NCBI GenBank assembly: GCA_012519845.1
Contig: JAAYPK010000100.1
Location: 23,547-87,546, forward strand
Reading direction: 5' to 3'
DNA: 64,000 nt
Source of the DNA: Clostridiales bacterium
GTDB taxonomy: Bacteria > Bacillota > Clostridia > Clostridiales > Clostridiaceae
In this document: one piece after another, positions 28,576 through 37,232 of the stretch
Position numbering within the stretch: the first letter of the stretch is position 1
Layout: every line of letters starts with the position of its first letter
Notes under the pieces: model-generated
Told to the model about the DNA's origin: nothing
The model's input: the letters and a program-made list of their open reading frames with translations, nothing else
Databases searched by the model: none
Program-made: the position numbers and the translations under genes

Positions 28576-29343
28576 ATGCTACAAACAAAACCTACAGAAC
28601 ATTTGATGGGAGTAACAATACAGGGAGATTTTCTGGATTTTTACAATTTGGTAGATAGTATATATAGTATGACGGGAGTGGAGGATGATCCTAATGAGTA
28701 TCATTATGGTGTAAAGAAGCGTTTACTAGGGGTGTGTTATGATATTCGCCATGGTTATATGGGTGATAGAGATATTATGCTAGAAGATAATGGTATGAAT
28801 TTAGATAAGATGAAAGCAAATAACATGATTACTCCAAAACAAAATGTTTATTATAGTGTGAATATTTTATTTCCTGAGGCAATATTTGTGGCAGCAGCTG
28901 TTCCAAGGATATATATGTATTCTTCTTGCTATTATGGAATGAGGGGACAGAGAGGAAAAATGGATTTACAACCAAAATCATATGCAAATTATTTGAGGGA
29001 TAAGTCAAATTTAGACGTGTTATGTGCTGGAATATGGCAGGCACTTGGAGCAGTCATTGGTGATGAAGAAATTGAAAAGATAATTAGTTTGGTTCAAAAT
29101 AATAATGAAAGTTACATAAACTATGCAACACATTATATAGATAAGTGTAATATAGAACTCTATAAAACTGAAGTTAGTAAGCGAAGAGACAAGCTTAGGA
29201 ATATTGCAAAAAGGATAGTAAAGAAGCCACAAGCATATTATAAAATGGAAGAAGAGTTACAATATTGGGCAAAAGAATATAAAACCAATATATATGAGTT
29301 GCAGGATCCAAAGCTTGAATATCCTGATGAAGTCGAGTGGTAG
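28576..29343 (+). CDS. Uncharacterised protein, DUF6904-like
   Basis: A 255-residue soluble protein. KPTEHLMGVTIQGDFLDFYN, HYGVKKRLLGVCYDIRHGYM and MGDRDIMLEDNGMN, then YYSVNILFPEAIFVAAAVPR look like a conserved clostridial family that I associate with DUF6904, without certainty. No catalytic motif is obvious. Start follows AGATAGGAGGAATAGTA. A possible promoter TTGACA lies at 28459-28464. The next gene starts 74 bases after its stop, so the two may be co-transcribed. Confidence 0.6.
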   Translation: MLQTKPTEHLMGVTIQGDFLDFYNLVDSIYSMTGVEDDPNEYHYGVKKRLLGVCYDIRHGYMGDRDIMLEDNGMNLDKMKANNMITPKQNVYYSVNILFPEAIFVAAAVPRIYMYSSCYYGMRGQRGKMDLQPKSYANYLRDKSNLDVLCAGIWQALGAVIGDEEIEKIISLVQNNNESYINYATHYIDKCNIELYKTEVSKRRDKLRNIAKRIVKKPQAYYKMEEELQYWAKEYKTNIYELQDPKLEYPDEVEW

Positions 29344-29417
29344 AATTGTATGACATATATTTATATTGTGTTCAATATGATAAGGAAATAAAATACAGAG
29401 GATTTGGGGAGATAATT

Positions 29418-30143
29418 ATGTTTGATATATTAAAAAAGACAAAAACATATAAAACTAATATTACATTACAACAGCTTGGTTTATTTGATCAGTTTGATAG
29501 AAATGTTGCATTAATCCTTAAAAATAAATCAATTGATATTGATGGTGCAATTCATATGTGTGTTACTCAAGGAGCTTTTGAAAAGAAAGTAATTAATCTT
29601 AAAAAAGATGATGATAAAGCAGAATATGAAATGGTGCAAGTTGTTCTTGGTATGGCTTTAGATAATGTTATTCAACAAGAGGAATATAGAGCACTTATTA
29701 TTCATGGCCTTTTGGATAATGAAATAGTAATTCAAAAGGAAGATTTGATGGAATTAAAAGATGTGGTTGATAGTTTTTGTATTATGTATGCAGCAGCAAG
29801 AAATAAGCTTCCAAATGAAAAGGCATATGAATTCATGAAGGGAAAAACAGTTTATGTCTTTGGGAATTTACCTAATATTAATATGAAAAAAGGTATGGAG
29901 ATTAAGATTCCAGTTATAAAACGAGAATCAGAAAGAGGACAATATGAATCTGTAAAATGTTTTCTTACATTAGAAAGTGCTGAAAAATTTAATGATACAA
30001 AGGAAAAAGTAAGTGCTGTGAATGTTCAGGATTTAGTTAAATTTTATAACAATGTTTTTGGAGTAATTATTGAACCACATAGAAATTATTGGATAGAATT
30101 TAATGCAGATAATGCTAAGTTGATTAATAAGAAAAATAATTAA
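29418..30143 (+). CDS. Uncharacterised protein, weakly SseB-like
   Basis: A 241-residue soluble protein. The first half (YKTNITLQQLGLFDQFDRNV, then a helical region) is not recognised. The second half, MKKGMEIKIPVIKRESERGQ, YESVKCFLTLESAEKFND and DLVKFYNNVFGVIIEPHRNY, has the outline of SseB-type domains, in which a value is followed by a residue set for a column, but similarity is weak. ATG 29418 follows TTTGGGGAGATAATT. It lies before a strong hairpin terminator and the fructose operon. Confidence 0.55.
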   Translation: MFDILKKTKTYKTNITLQQLGLFDQFDRNVALILKNKSIDIDGAIHMCVTQGAFEKKVINLKKDDDKAEYEMVQVVLGMALDNVIQQEEYRALIIHGLLDNEIVIQKEDLMELKDVVDSFCIMYAAARNKLPNEKAYEFMKGKTVYVFGNLPNINMKKGMEIKIPVIKRESERGQYESVKCFLTLESAEKFNDTKEKVSAVNVQDLVKFYNNVFGVIIEPHRNYWIEFNADNAKLINKKNN

Positions 30144-30180
30144 CTATTATTGACTAGAAAATTATATAACTTTTTGTTTA

Positions 30181-30213
30181 TAGAAAACCCCACGTCTAAC
30201 GTGGGGTTTTCTA
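30181..30213 (+). terminator. Palindromic terminator
   Basis: TAGAAAACCCCACG (30181-30194) pairs perfectly with CGTGGGGTTTTCTA (30200-30213) across TCTAA. The T-tract lies within the right arm; it can work in both directions. Confidence 0.82.
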
Positions 30214-30220
30214 TAGACAA

Positions 30221-30257
30221 AAAAGGCGCCACACTATTTTTAAGTGCGATAGCCCTT
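30221..30257 (-). repeat. Inverted copy of the fruA terminator-like hairpin
   Basis: Read on the minus strand this is AAGGGCTATCGCACTTAAAA followed by ATAGTGTGGCGCCTTTT. It matches the hairpin after fruA (33924-33966) at about 32 of 38 positions, in opposite orientation. There is no minus-strand gene for it to terminate. Confidence 0.7.
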
Positions 30258-30275
30258 AATATAATTAATAAAATA

Positions 30276-30317
30276 TGACTGAAAATGATTGACTTTGACT
30301 GAAAATGATTGTATTAT
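30276..30317 (+). promoter_or_regulatory. fru promoter with tandem FruR operator
   Basis: The 16-base TGACTGAAAATGATTG occurs at 30276-30291 and again at 30296-30311, repeat distance 20 bases, about two helical turns. A promoter fits around them: TTGACT (30289-30294), 17-base spacer, TATTAT (30312-30317). The second repeat fills the spacer and the first abuts and overlaps the -35 box. This is the expected place for a repressor, and the first gene downstream encodes a DeoR-family regulator. Confidence 0.88.
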
Positions 30318-30338
30318 AAGTGTAAGGAAGTGATGTAA

Positions 30339-31091
30339 ATGTTATCAGAAGAAAGATTCATACTAATATTAGATATTCTTCAAGAAAAACAATCTATAAC
30401 AGTTGGTGAACTTGTAGAGCAATTAGGTATCTCAGAATCTACAGTAAGAAGGGATTTAACCTCTTTAAGCAGAATGGGAAAATTAAACAAGGTACATGGT
30501 GGGGCCACTTCTTTAGAAAAAAGTTATTTCAATGAAGAGTTTGATGTAAAAACAAAGCATACTCTAAATGTTTTGGATAAGAAAAAAATAGGTAAATTCG
30601 CAGCTTCTATAATAGAAGAAGGAGATTTTGTATATATAGACGCAGGAACATCTACAGAATATATGATTGATTACATAGAAGAAAAAAAAGCAACTTATGT
30701 TACAAATGGAATTGTTCATGCAAAGAAACTTATTCAAAAAGGATTAGAAGTTTTTATTTTAGGAGGTCAAATAAAACTTTCAACAGAAGCTATTATTGGT
30801 ATTGAAGCAGTAAATAATATAAAAAAATATAATTTTACAAAATGTTTTATGGGGACCAATGGTATAGATATAAAAGCAGAGCTTACTACTCCAGATGTAA
30901 AAGAGGCTCTTCTTAAAAGTGAAGCAATGAATAGAAGTAAGAAAAGATATGTTTTAGCAGACATTTCAAAGTTTAATAAAATATCATCTATAACTTTTGG
31001 AAATATGGATAAAACTATAATCATTACAACTAAAGTAATTCAAAAAGAATTTATGAAAAATAAAAATATTGTGGAGGTGGATCAATTATGA
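30339..31091 (+). CDS. fruR: DeoR family fructose operon repressor
   Basis: A 250-residue DeoR/GlpR regulator. The N-terminal HTH spans ITVGELVEQLGISESTVRRD with the following RMGKLNKVHGGATSL, the family signature. The C-terminal sugar-phosphate-binding domain (DFVYIDAGTSTEYMI, VTNGI, FILGGQI, FMGTNGID) should sense fructose-1-phosphate. It heads the operon with fruK and fruA and is likely to repress its own promoter through the tandem repeats upstream. ATG 30339 follows AAGGAAGTGATGTAA. Its stop overlaps the fruK start by four bases (ATGA). Confidence 0.93.
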   Translation: MLSEERFILILDILQEKQSITVGELVEQLGISESTVRRDLTSLSRMGKLNKVHGGATSLEKSYFNEEFDVKTKHTLNVLDKKKIGKFAASIIEEGDFVYIDAGTSTEYMIDYIEEKKATYVTNGIVHAKKLIQKGLEVFILGGQIKLSTEAIIGIEAVNNIKKYNFTKCFMGTNGIDIKAELTTPDVKEALLKSEAMNRSKKRYVLADISKFNKISSITFGNMDKTIIITTKVIQKEFMKNKNIVEVDQL

Positions 31092-31990
31092 TTTATACTG
31101 TTACATTCAATCCTTCATTAGATTATATAGTAAAGGTTGATAATTTCAAATTAGGATATGTTAATAGAACTGTAAAGGAGGATATTTATCCAGGAGGTAA
31201 AGGAATTAATGTATCAATAGTTCTTAATAATCTAGGTTTTCAAAGTAAAGCACTAGGATTTATAGCAGGTTTTACAGGAGAAGAGATAGATAGAAGAATT
31301 AGTAATATGGGAATTTCATCTGAATTTATTAAGATTAACCATGGACTCTCTAGAATAAATGTAAAAATGAAATCTAACGAAGAAAGTGAGATTAATGGGA
31401 ATGGACCCAATATAACGAAGGAATCTATAGATAAGCTTTTTGCAAGGCTTAATACTTTAGAAAGTGGTGACATTTTAGTTTTAGCAGGAAGTATACCTTC
31501 ATCTATACCTTCAGACATATATGAAAAAATAATGGCTATGCTAAAAGATAAGGATATAAAAATAGTAGTAGATGCCACAAAAGATTTGCTTTTAAATGTT
31601 TTAAAGTATAACCCTTTCTTAATTAAACCTAACAACCATGAGCTAGGAGAAATGTTTAACATAGAACTTAAGAATGAGGAAGAAATAATTCATTACGGAA
31701 AGAAACTATTAGAAATGGGAGCAGAAAATGTACTTATTTCTATGGCGGGAAATGGTGCAATATTCTTATCAAAAGATGGAAGCATATTCAAAAGCGGAGT
31801 TCCCAAAGGAATAGTTAAAAACTCTGTTGGTGCAGGAGATTCTATGGTAGCAGGATTTATTGCAGGATACTTAAAAGAAAATGATTTTGAAAAAGCTTTT
31901 AAAATGGGAGTAGCAACAGGAAGTGCCAGTGCTTTTTCAGAGGAACTTGCAAAAAAGAATGAAGTGGAGAATTTATTAAAAGAATTATAA
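31088..31990 (+). CDS. fruK: 1-phosphofructokinase
   Basis: A 300-residue PfkB-family sugar kinase. The N-terminal signature YPGGKGINVSIVLNNLG binds the sugar, and the C-terminal SVGAGDSMVAGFIAGY contains the catalytic Asp (D251). It phosphorylates fructose-1-phosphate to fructose-1,6-bisphosphate. Context is decisive: it overlaps fruR by ATGA and precedes the fructose PTS gene. A GGAGGTGGATCAATT site lies inside the end of fruR. Tagatose-6-phosphate kinase is the main alternative but does not fit the FruA neighbour. Confidence 0.94.
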   Translation: MIYTVTFNPSLDYIVKVDNFKLGYVNRTVKEDIYPGGKGINVSIVLNNLGFQSKALGFIAGFTGEEIDRRISNMGISSEFIKINHGLSRINVKMKSNEESEINGNGPNITKESIDKLFARLNTLESGDILVLAGSIPSSIPSDIYEKIMAMLKDKDIKIVVDATKDLLLNVLKYNPFLIKPNNHELGEMFNIELKNEEEIIHYGKKLLEMGAENVLISMAGNGAIFLSKDGSIFKSGVPKGIVKNSVGAGDSMVAGFIAGYLKENDFEKAFKMGVATGSASAFSEELAKKNEVENLLKEL

Positions 31991-32029
31991 AATCTACTAA
32001 AAAATTAACTGGATAAAGGAGGAAATGTT

Positions 32030-33916
32030 ATGAGAATTACAGACTTATTAAAAAAAGAAGGTATAGCTTTAAATGTTAATGTTTCTTCAAAAGAAGAAGC
32101 TATTAATAGCTTAGTTGACTTAATGTATGCATCTGGTAATTTAAATGATAAAGAGGAATATAAAAAGAAGGTTCTTGAAAGAGAATCATTAAGTACAACA
32201 GGGATTGGGGATGGAATAGCAATTCCGCATGCTAAGACAACAGCAGTAAAAGCACCAGGACTTAGTTCAATGGTAGTTCCAAGTGGAGTTGATTATGATT
32301 CATTAGATGGAGCACCATCAAAGTTATTTTTCATGATAGCCGCGCCAGAATCAGCAAATAATCTTCATCTTGAAGTATTAGCAAGATTATCAACAATTCT
32401 TATGGATGAAAATTTTAGAGAAAGTTTAATAAATGCGAAAAGTAAAGAGGAATATTTAAAACTAATTGACGACAAAGAATTAGAAAAATTTCCTGATGAA
32501 CAAAAAGAAACAGAACAGCCAAAAGAAGGCTACAGAGTTTTAGCTGTTACTGCATGCCCAACAGGTATAGCTCATACTTATATGGCAGCAGAAAGTCTTG
32601 AGAATAAAGGAAAAGAAATGGGTATTACAATAAAGGTTGAAACAAATGGTTCTGGAGGAGCTAAGAATGTTTTAACTAAGAAAGAAATTGAAGAATGCGA
32701 TTGTATTATAGTTGCAGCAGATAAAAAGGTAGAAATGAGTAGATTCAATGGTAAGAGAGTTATTGAAACTAAGGTTGCCAATGGAATACATAAATCAGAA
32801 GAGTTAATAAATGAAGCAATAAGTGGAAAGGTTCCAATTTATCATTCAACTGGAAATTCTTCAAATGAAGGTAGTGGAGAAGACATTGAAGAAAAAGAAA
32901 GCTTAGGAAGAAAGTTTTATAAAGATTTAATGAATGGGGTATCCCATATGCTACCATTTGTTATTGGGGGAGGAATATTAATAGCAATAGCTTTCTTATT
33001 AGATGATTATAGTATAGATCCAAGTAATTTTGGTAAAAACACTCCTCTTGCTGCTTTCTTTAAAACAACAGGAGATATTGCTTTTGGATTTATGCTTCCA
33101 GTATTAGCTGGATACATTGCAATGAGCATTGGAGATAGACCTGCTTTAGCAGTTGGATTTGTTGGAGGTGCTTTGGCAAATAACGGAGGTTCAGGATTTT
33201 TAGGTGCATTACTAGCAGGGTTTATAGCAGGATATGTTGTATTAGCTCTAAAAAAATTATTTGATCATTTACCAGAGAGTTTAGAAGGAATTAAACCAAC
33301 ATTACTTTATCCAGTACTTGGAATTTTATTAATTGGTGTAATAATCACTTTTATAGTAAATCCACCAGTAGGAGCTTTAAATAATTTAATGACAAATGCT
33401 CTTAATTCAATGGGAGAAAGTAGCAGTGTAATTTTAGGATTAGTATTAGGCGGAATGATGGCAATAGATATGGGTGGCCCATTTAACAAAGCTGCATATG
33501 TATTTGGAACTGCATCATTAACATCAGGAAATTATGTTATTATGGCATCAGTAATGGCTGGAGGAATGGTTCCCCCACTTGCGATAGCATTATGTTCAAC
33601 ATTCTTTAAAAAGAAATTTACAACTAAGGAAAGACAATCTGGATTAACAAATTATATTATGGGATTATCATTTATAACAGAAGGAGCAATTCCATTTGCT
33701 GCTGCAGATCCTGCAAGAGTAATTCCTTCTTGTGTGGCAGGAGCAGCAGTAGCTGGAGGATTAACAGCTTTATTTGGATGTACATTAAGAGCACCACATG
33801 GAGGAATATTTGTTACTCCAGTTATAGGAAATCCATTTGGATTTTTAGCATCAGTAGCTATAGGTTCTGTAGTAGGCATGGCATTACTTGCAATATTAAA
33901 AAAGAATGTTGAATGA
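32030..33916 (+). CDS. fruA: Fructose PTS transporter, EIIA-EIIB-EIIC fusion
   Basis: A 628-residue fused permease that imports fructose and releases fructose-1-phosphate. EIIA occupies residues 1-150 with the phospho-histidine in GIAIPHAKT (H67). EIIB begins near 168 with the phospho-cysteine in VTACPTGIAHTYMAAE (C176). EIIC runs from about 300 to the end with many membrane helices, including MLPFVIGGGILIAIAF and AIDMGGPFNKAAYVF. Domain order A-B-C matches FruA of clostridia and bacilli. It sits 39 bases after fruK, with AAAGGAGGAAATGTT before the ATG, and ends just before a terminator. Confidence 0.96.
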   Translation: MRITDLLKKEGIALNVNVSSKEEAINSLVDLMYASGNLNDKEEYKKKVLERESLSTTGIGDGIAIPHAKTTAVKAPGLSSMVVPSGVDYDSLDGAPSKLFFMIAAPESANNLHLEVLARLSTILMDENFRESLINAKSKEEYLKLIDDKELEKFPDEQKETEQPKEGYRVLAVTACPTGIAHTYMAAESLENKGKEMGITIKVETNGSGGAKNVLTKKEIEECDCIIVAADKKVEMSRFNGKRVIETKVANGIHKSEELINEAISGKVPIYHSTGNSSNEGSGEDIEEKESLGRKFYKDLMNGVSHMLPFVIGGGILIAIAFLLDDYSIDPSNFGKNTPLAAFFKTTGDIAFGFMLPVLAGYIAMSIGDRPALAVGFVGGALANNGGSGFLGALLAGFIAGYVVLALKKLFDHLPESLEGIKPTLLYPVLGILLIGVIITFIVNPPVGALNNLMTNALNSMGESSSVILGLVLGGMMAIDMGGPFNKAAYVFGTASLTSGNYVIMASVMAGGMVPPLAIALCSTFFKKKFTTKERQSGLTNYIMGLSFITEGAIPFAAADPARVIPSCVAGAAVAGGLTALFGCTLRAPHGGIFVTPVIGNPFGFLASVAIGSVVGMALLAILKKNVE

Positions 33917-33923
33917 ACATAAA

Positions 33924-33966
33924 AAAAGGGATGTCGCACTAAAAAAATAGTGCGGCACCTTTTTCA
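33924..33966 (+). terminator. Terminator of the fru operon
   Basis: GTCGCACTA (33933-33941) pairs with TAGTGCGGC (33948-33956) with one G-U pair; AAAAGG/CCTTTT outer bases extend it, and a T-run follows. An inverted, similar copy lies at 30221-30257 before fruR. Confidence 0.88.
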
Positions 33967-33977
33967 TATATTAAAAT

Positions 33978-34356
33978 TTACTTAATTACAATAAAGCTAA
34001 TTATAAATGATACCATTGGGCATAATCCACCAATTAGCAAGTCTTTAAGTAAATGTCTCTTTAATGTAAGCGATGACCATACCACACCTGCAAATAGAAT
34101 AATGCAAGGAATAAGATACTTAATACCTTCAAAATAGCATATTAAAATCATAGGACCACACAAAGCAGATGAATGTCCACTTGCACGGACATTGGTAAAT
34201 TTGTTTATAATAAATAATAAGGTAACTGTAAGAAAGTAAGTTAAATTTATCTATAAAAACATTTCTGGGATTCAAATAAATAATTAACAATAGAATACTA
34301 ACCATAAAAGGTGGTATGGTTAGTATTCTAATAATTTTGGCTAAATTTTCTTTCAT
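33978..34356 (-). pseudogene. Frameshifted PAP2-like phosphatase gene
   Basis: From the start near 34356 (RBS AAAGGACTGATGCCTT) the frame gives MKENLAKIIRILTIPPFMVS and ILLLIIYLNPRNVFID. About base 34235 the meaningful frame changes: the second frame reads YFLTVTLLFIINKFTNVRAS, then GHSSALCGPMILICY and ends ISFIVIK at 33978. R-ASGHSSA is the second PAP2 motif. Joined, it would be a small membrane phosphatase of about 125 residues. One frameshift separates the halves; a sequencing error in a homopolymer (several T/A runs nearby) is possible. Confidence 0.75.
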
Positions 34357-34382
34357 AAGGCATCAGTCCTTTCTAAAAATAA

Positions 34383-35279
34383 CTATTTAGTTCTCTTGTC
34401 ACCCCAAAAGAATAAGGCAACTGTTCCAGGACCTGTATGGCATCCGATAGTTGTTCCAACATGGTTTATTTCTACCTTACCTTTTAAGTGTGGAAATTCT
34501 TCTTCTACCATATCAGCTACTAATTTTGCATCTTCATAACAGGCAGATTGTGAAATATAACATTTGTCAGAATAGTTAACGCCATCTTTTGCATGGTCCA
34601 CCATTTTATTGACAATCTCCTTGAAAACTCTTTTCTTGCCTCGTAGCTTTAATCTAGGAATAAGGTGGCCAGTGTCATCCATATTTAATAATGGGCAAAT
34701 ATTTAATAGGGTGCCAAACCAACCTTCTGCTTTAGAGATACGTCCTCCTCGAACATAAAAAGATAAATCAGTTGAAAAAAACCAATGATGTAATTCTAGT
34801 TTATGCTCCTCAATCCAGTCTTTTGCTTCATCAATAGATTTTCCTTCATCTCGTAAATCTGCAAGTTTATCCATTATTAGTCCATAACCAGATGAAGCAC
34901 CTAATGAATCAATAATATATATTTTTCTTTCAGGGTATTTGGATTCTAATTCATTTTTAGCAATGGTTGCAGAATTTATTACACCTGATAGTCCAGAGGA
35001 TAAGCAGACATGTAGTATATCATTTCCATTTTTAAGGAAGCCTTCAAAATAATTTATAAATTCATCAGAATTGACTTGAGAGGTCTTGGTTACTGCACCT
35101 TCAGCCATTTTCATATAAAATTCATCATAAGATATAGTTTTTCCTAAATCATCAATATAATTCTTGTCATTAATTGAAAAATGAAAGTTAATATATTGGA
35201 TATTTCTTTGAGAAAAGTGTTCTTCTGTTAAATCTGCTGTTGAACAGCAGCTAATAACATAATCATTTAATGTATTCAT
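34383..35279 (-). CDS. DegV family fatty-acid-binding protein
   Basis: A 298-residue DegV protein. VTKTSQVNSDEFINYFEGFL and HVCLSSGLSGVINSATIAKN hold the Thr/Ser residues that contact the fatty acid carboxylate; the second domain has FYVRGGRISKAEGWFG and LLNICPLL, and the end HVGTTIGCHTGPGTVALFFW is typical. Such proteins deliver acyl chains as part of the FakAB fatty acid kinase system or act as lipid carriers. No FakA is adjacent. It reads away from carD, with AGGAGGTATAAGAA-type RBS on its strand (from TACCTCC at 35287). The C-terminal tail ends WGDKRTK. Confidence 0.92.
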   Translation of the reverse strand: MNTLNDYVISCCSTADLTEEHFSQRNIQYINFHFSINDKNYIDDLGKTISYDEFYMKMAEGAVTKTSQVNSDEFINYFEGFLKNGNDILHVCLSSGLSGVINSATIAKNELESKYPERKIYIIDSLGASSGYGLIMDKLADLRDEGKSIDEAKDWIEEHKLELHHWFFSTDLSFYVRGGRISKAEGWFGTLLNICPLLNMDDTGHLIPRLKLRGKKRVFKEIVNKMVDHAKDGVNYSDKCYISQSACYEDAKLVADMVEEEFPHLKGKVEINHVGTTIGCHTGPGTVALFFWGDKRTK

Positions 35280-35662
35280 TTCTTATACCTCCACATTTAT
35301 ACACCTATAATAATAATTAACATGTGTTATAATAATTATCATAAAACAAGTATAACGCAATGACAAGTTTTAATATTATGATGACAAATATGCCTTGCAG
35401 ATGAAATATTTAGGGATATGCTATAATTTGCAGATAGAGTTTATAATGAGAAACAATTTGTAATATTATAAATTAAAGGTATTTAGTACGTAAATTATTT
35501 ATGTACAAAATGCCTTTTATTTATGGTCAAAATGTACAAAAATATTTTTTAGTATATAGACAAAACAAACAAAAATAATAGATGAGAAAAAATTTTTTCT
35601 TACGAAAAAAAATTAAATTAGATAAAATAACAAATATAGGTTAAAGAATTTAGGGGGGTAGA
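35280..35662 (+). promoter_or_regulatory. Divergent control region and long leader of carD
   Basis: An extended -10 box TGCTATAAT (35419-35427) would start a transcript near 35434, giving a leader of about 230 bases before carD. Inside it AAAGGTATTTAGTACGTAAA (from 35475) pairs with the segment ending TGCCTTT at 35517, with two wobbles and one mismatch, followed by T-rich sequence: a terminator-like hairpin. ATGTACAAAA occurs twice (about 35500 and 35530). The degV promoter should be near 35290-35340 on the other strand. I see no gene here. Confidence 0.5.
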
Positions 35663-36175
35663 ATGTTTGCAAAAGGTGATATGATAATTCATCCAATTCA
35701 CGGTGTATGTAAGGTAGAGTCTGTAGGTATGATTAAAATTAGTGGCAAAAATAGAGAGAGAATATATTACACATTATTACCTGAATTTGAAAAAGACAGT
35801 AAGATATATTCTGCTATTGATAGCGATAAGCTTGAACTTAGAGCGGTAATAAGTAAAGAGGTTGCAAATAGATTGATAGAAAGCATTCCTGATATAAAAC
35901 CTTTTGAATTAGAGGATGAAAAAGAAAAAGAAAGATTGTATAAAGAAGCATTACATCGAGGGAATTGTAAAGAAATAATGCAAATTATAAAAGCAATAAA
36001 TATAGGAAAAGAGTCACGAAATATCAATGGAAAGAAAATAGCAGCAATTGATAAGAAATATTTAAATCTATTTCAAGAACATATAGATGGGGAGTTAGCT
36101 ATATCCTTAGGTATTCCTAAAGAAAATGTTAAATCCTATATTACTGAAGTAATGAAAAGGACCAAAGGAAAATAA
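35663..36175 (+). CDS. CarD-like transcriptional regulator
   Basis: A 170-residue CarD/CdnL protein. The N-terminal RNA-polymerase-interaction domain (about 1-65) reads KGDMIIHPIHGVCKVESVGM, then RERIYYTLLP, the TRCF-like Tudor fold that binds the beta subunit. The C-terminal helical part (LIESIPDIKPFELEDEKEKE, then KEALHRGNCKEIMQIIKAI) should contact promoter DNA upstream of the -10 box. CarD proteins stabilise open complexes. It is 21 bases upstream of a sigma factor gene, so the two may act at the same promoters. ATG 35663 follows TTAGGGGGGTAGA. Confidence 0.9.
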   Translation: MFAKGDMIIHPIHGVCKVESVGMIKISGKNRERIYYTLLPEFEKDSKIYSAIDSDKLELRAVISKEVANRLIESIPDIKPFELEDEKEKERLYKEALHRGNCKEIMQIIKAINIGKESRNINGKKIAAIDKKYLNLFQEHIDGELAISLGIPKENVKSYITEVMKRTKGK

Positions 36176-36196
36176 ATTAATGATAATCTGGAAAGG

Positions 36197-37078
36197 TTGA
36201 TAAAAATAGCAGATAAAAATAAAGAGAAATATATCGCTTTTAACGATGATAATGAAGATATTATAAATATTTATCTAAAAGAAATTGGGAAAGTTCCTTT
36301 ACTTAATGCTACAGAAGAACAGGCTTTAGCTAAAAGAATTGAAAATGGAGATGAAAAAGCTAAGGAAAAGATAATAAAGGCAAATTTAAGATTAGTAGTT
36401 AGTGTTGCAAAGAAGTATGTTGGAGGAAGTAATATGACATTATTGGATTTGATACAAGAGGGGAATATAGGATTACTAAAAGCCGTAGAAAAATTTGATT
36501 ATAAAAAAGGTTTTAAATTTAGTACATATGCTATGTGGTGGATTAGACAGGCAATTACTAGAGCTATTGCAGACCAATCAAGGACAATTCGAATACCTGT
36601 ACATATGAAAGAAACTATGAAAAAGCTTACAAAAATAACTAGAGAATTTGAAGCTGATTTTGGAAGGAATCCAACAATTAATGAATTATCAGAACTTATG
36701 GAAGTTTCAGAGGAACGAGCTGAGGAGATTATCACGTTATTTCAAGATACAATTTCATTGGAAGCCCCAATATCTAAAGATGGTGATGGAAAAGTAGAGG
36801 ATTTTATTTCTATGGAGAACGATAATGAATTTTTAGATATAGAAAATAAAATGTTAAGGAAACAATTAGATCAAATATTATCAGAACTTACTGAACGTGA
36901 AGAAAGAATACTAAGATTAAGATTTGGATTTGTTGATGGTAAAGTTTGGACTTTAGAAGAAGTAGGAAAAGAATATAATGTTACAAGAGAAAGAATAAGG
37001 CAGATTGAAGTACGAGCCTTGAAAAGGATACGCAAACAAAATGGAACAAAAAATTTACTATCATATCTAAAGGAATAA
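36197..37078 (+). CDS. Group 2 RpoD-like sigma-70 factor
   Basis: A 293-residue sigma factor without region 1.1. Region 1.2 is [20 protein letters not shown]; region 2 includes [20 protein letters not shown] and [20 protein letters not shown]; region 4.2 is [20 protein letters not shown]. Region 2.4 and 4.2 residues are close to the main sigma A, so it should read similar promoters. It is shorter than SigA (about 360-400) and is encoded beside carD, so it is a paralogue. Start is TTG at 36197 with GGAAAGG immediately ahead, poorly spaced; the codon overlaps the stop of a six-codon frame beginning ATG 36180, which may couple translation. Confidence 0.9.
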   Translation: MIKIADKNKEKYIAFNDDNEDIINIYLKEIGKVPLLNATEEQALAKRIENGDEKAKEKIIKANLRLVVSVAKKYVGGSNMTLLDLIQEGNIGLLKAVEKFDYKKGFKFSTYAMWWIRQAITRAIADQSRTIRIPVHMKETMKKLTKITREFEADFGRNPTINELSELMEVSEERAEEIITLFQDTISLEAPISKDGDGKVEDFISMENDNEFLDIENKMLRKQLDQILSELTEREERILRLRFGFVDGKVWTLEEVGKEYNVTRERIRQIEVRALKRIRKQNGTKNLLSYLKE

Positions 37079-37134
37079 TAAACAGGGTATTAGTGCATAT
37101 GCATTTAAATAATAATTAGACAGTGAAAATAGTA

Positions 37135-37186
37135 AAATTCCTCTATTAGACATTTAATAATTAGTCTTAATGGAGGAATTTTTTTG
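37135..37186 (+). terminator. Terminator of the carD-sigma unit
   Basis: AAATTCCTCTATTAGAC (37135-37151) pairs with AGTCTTAATGGAGGAATTT (37163-37181) with small bulges, and a run of T follows. Confidence 0.88.
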
Positions 37187-37232
37187 TTTTTAAATATTAT
37201 GTTACAATTATATTTATGGAGGAAAAGTGAGG

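Noticed and set aside
31240..31662. Minus-strand frame of 140 codons opposite fruK
   Set aside because: Antisense to a clear PfkB kinase; composition is that of a reversed coding strand.
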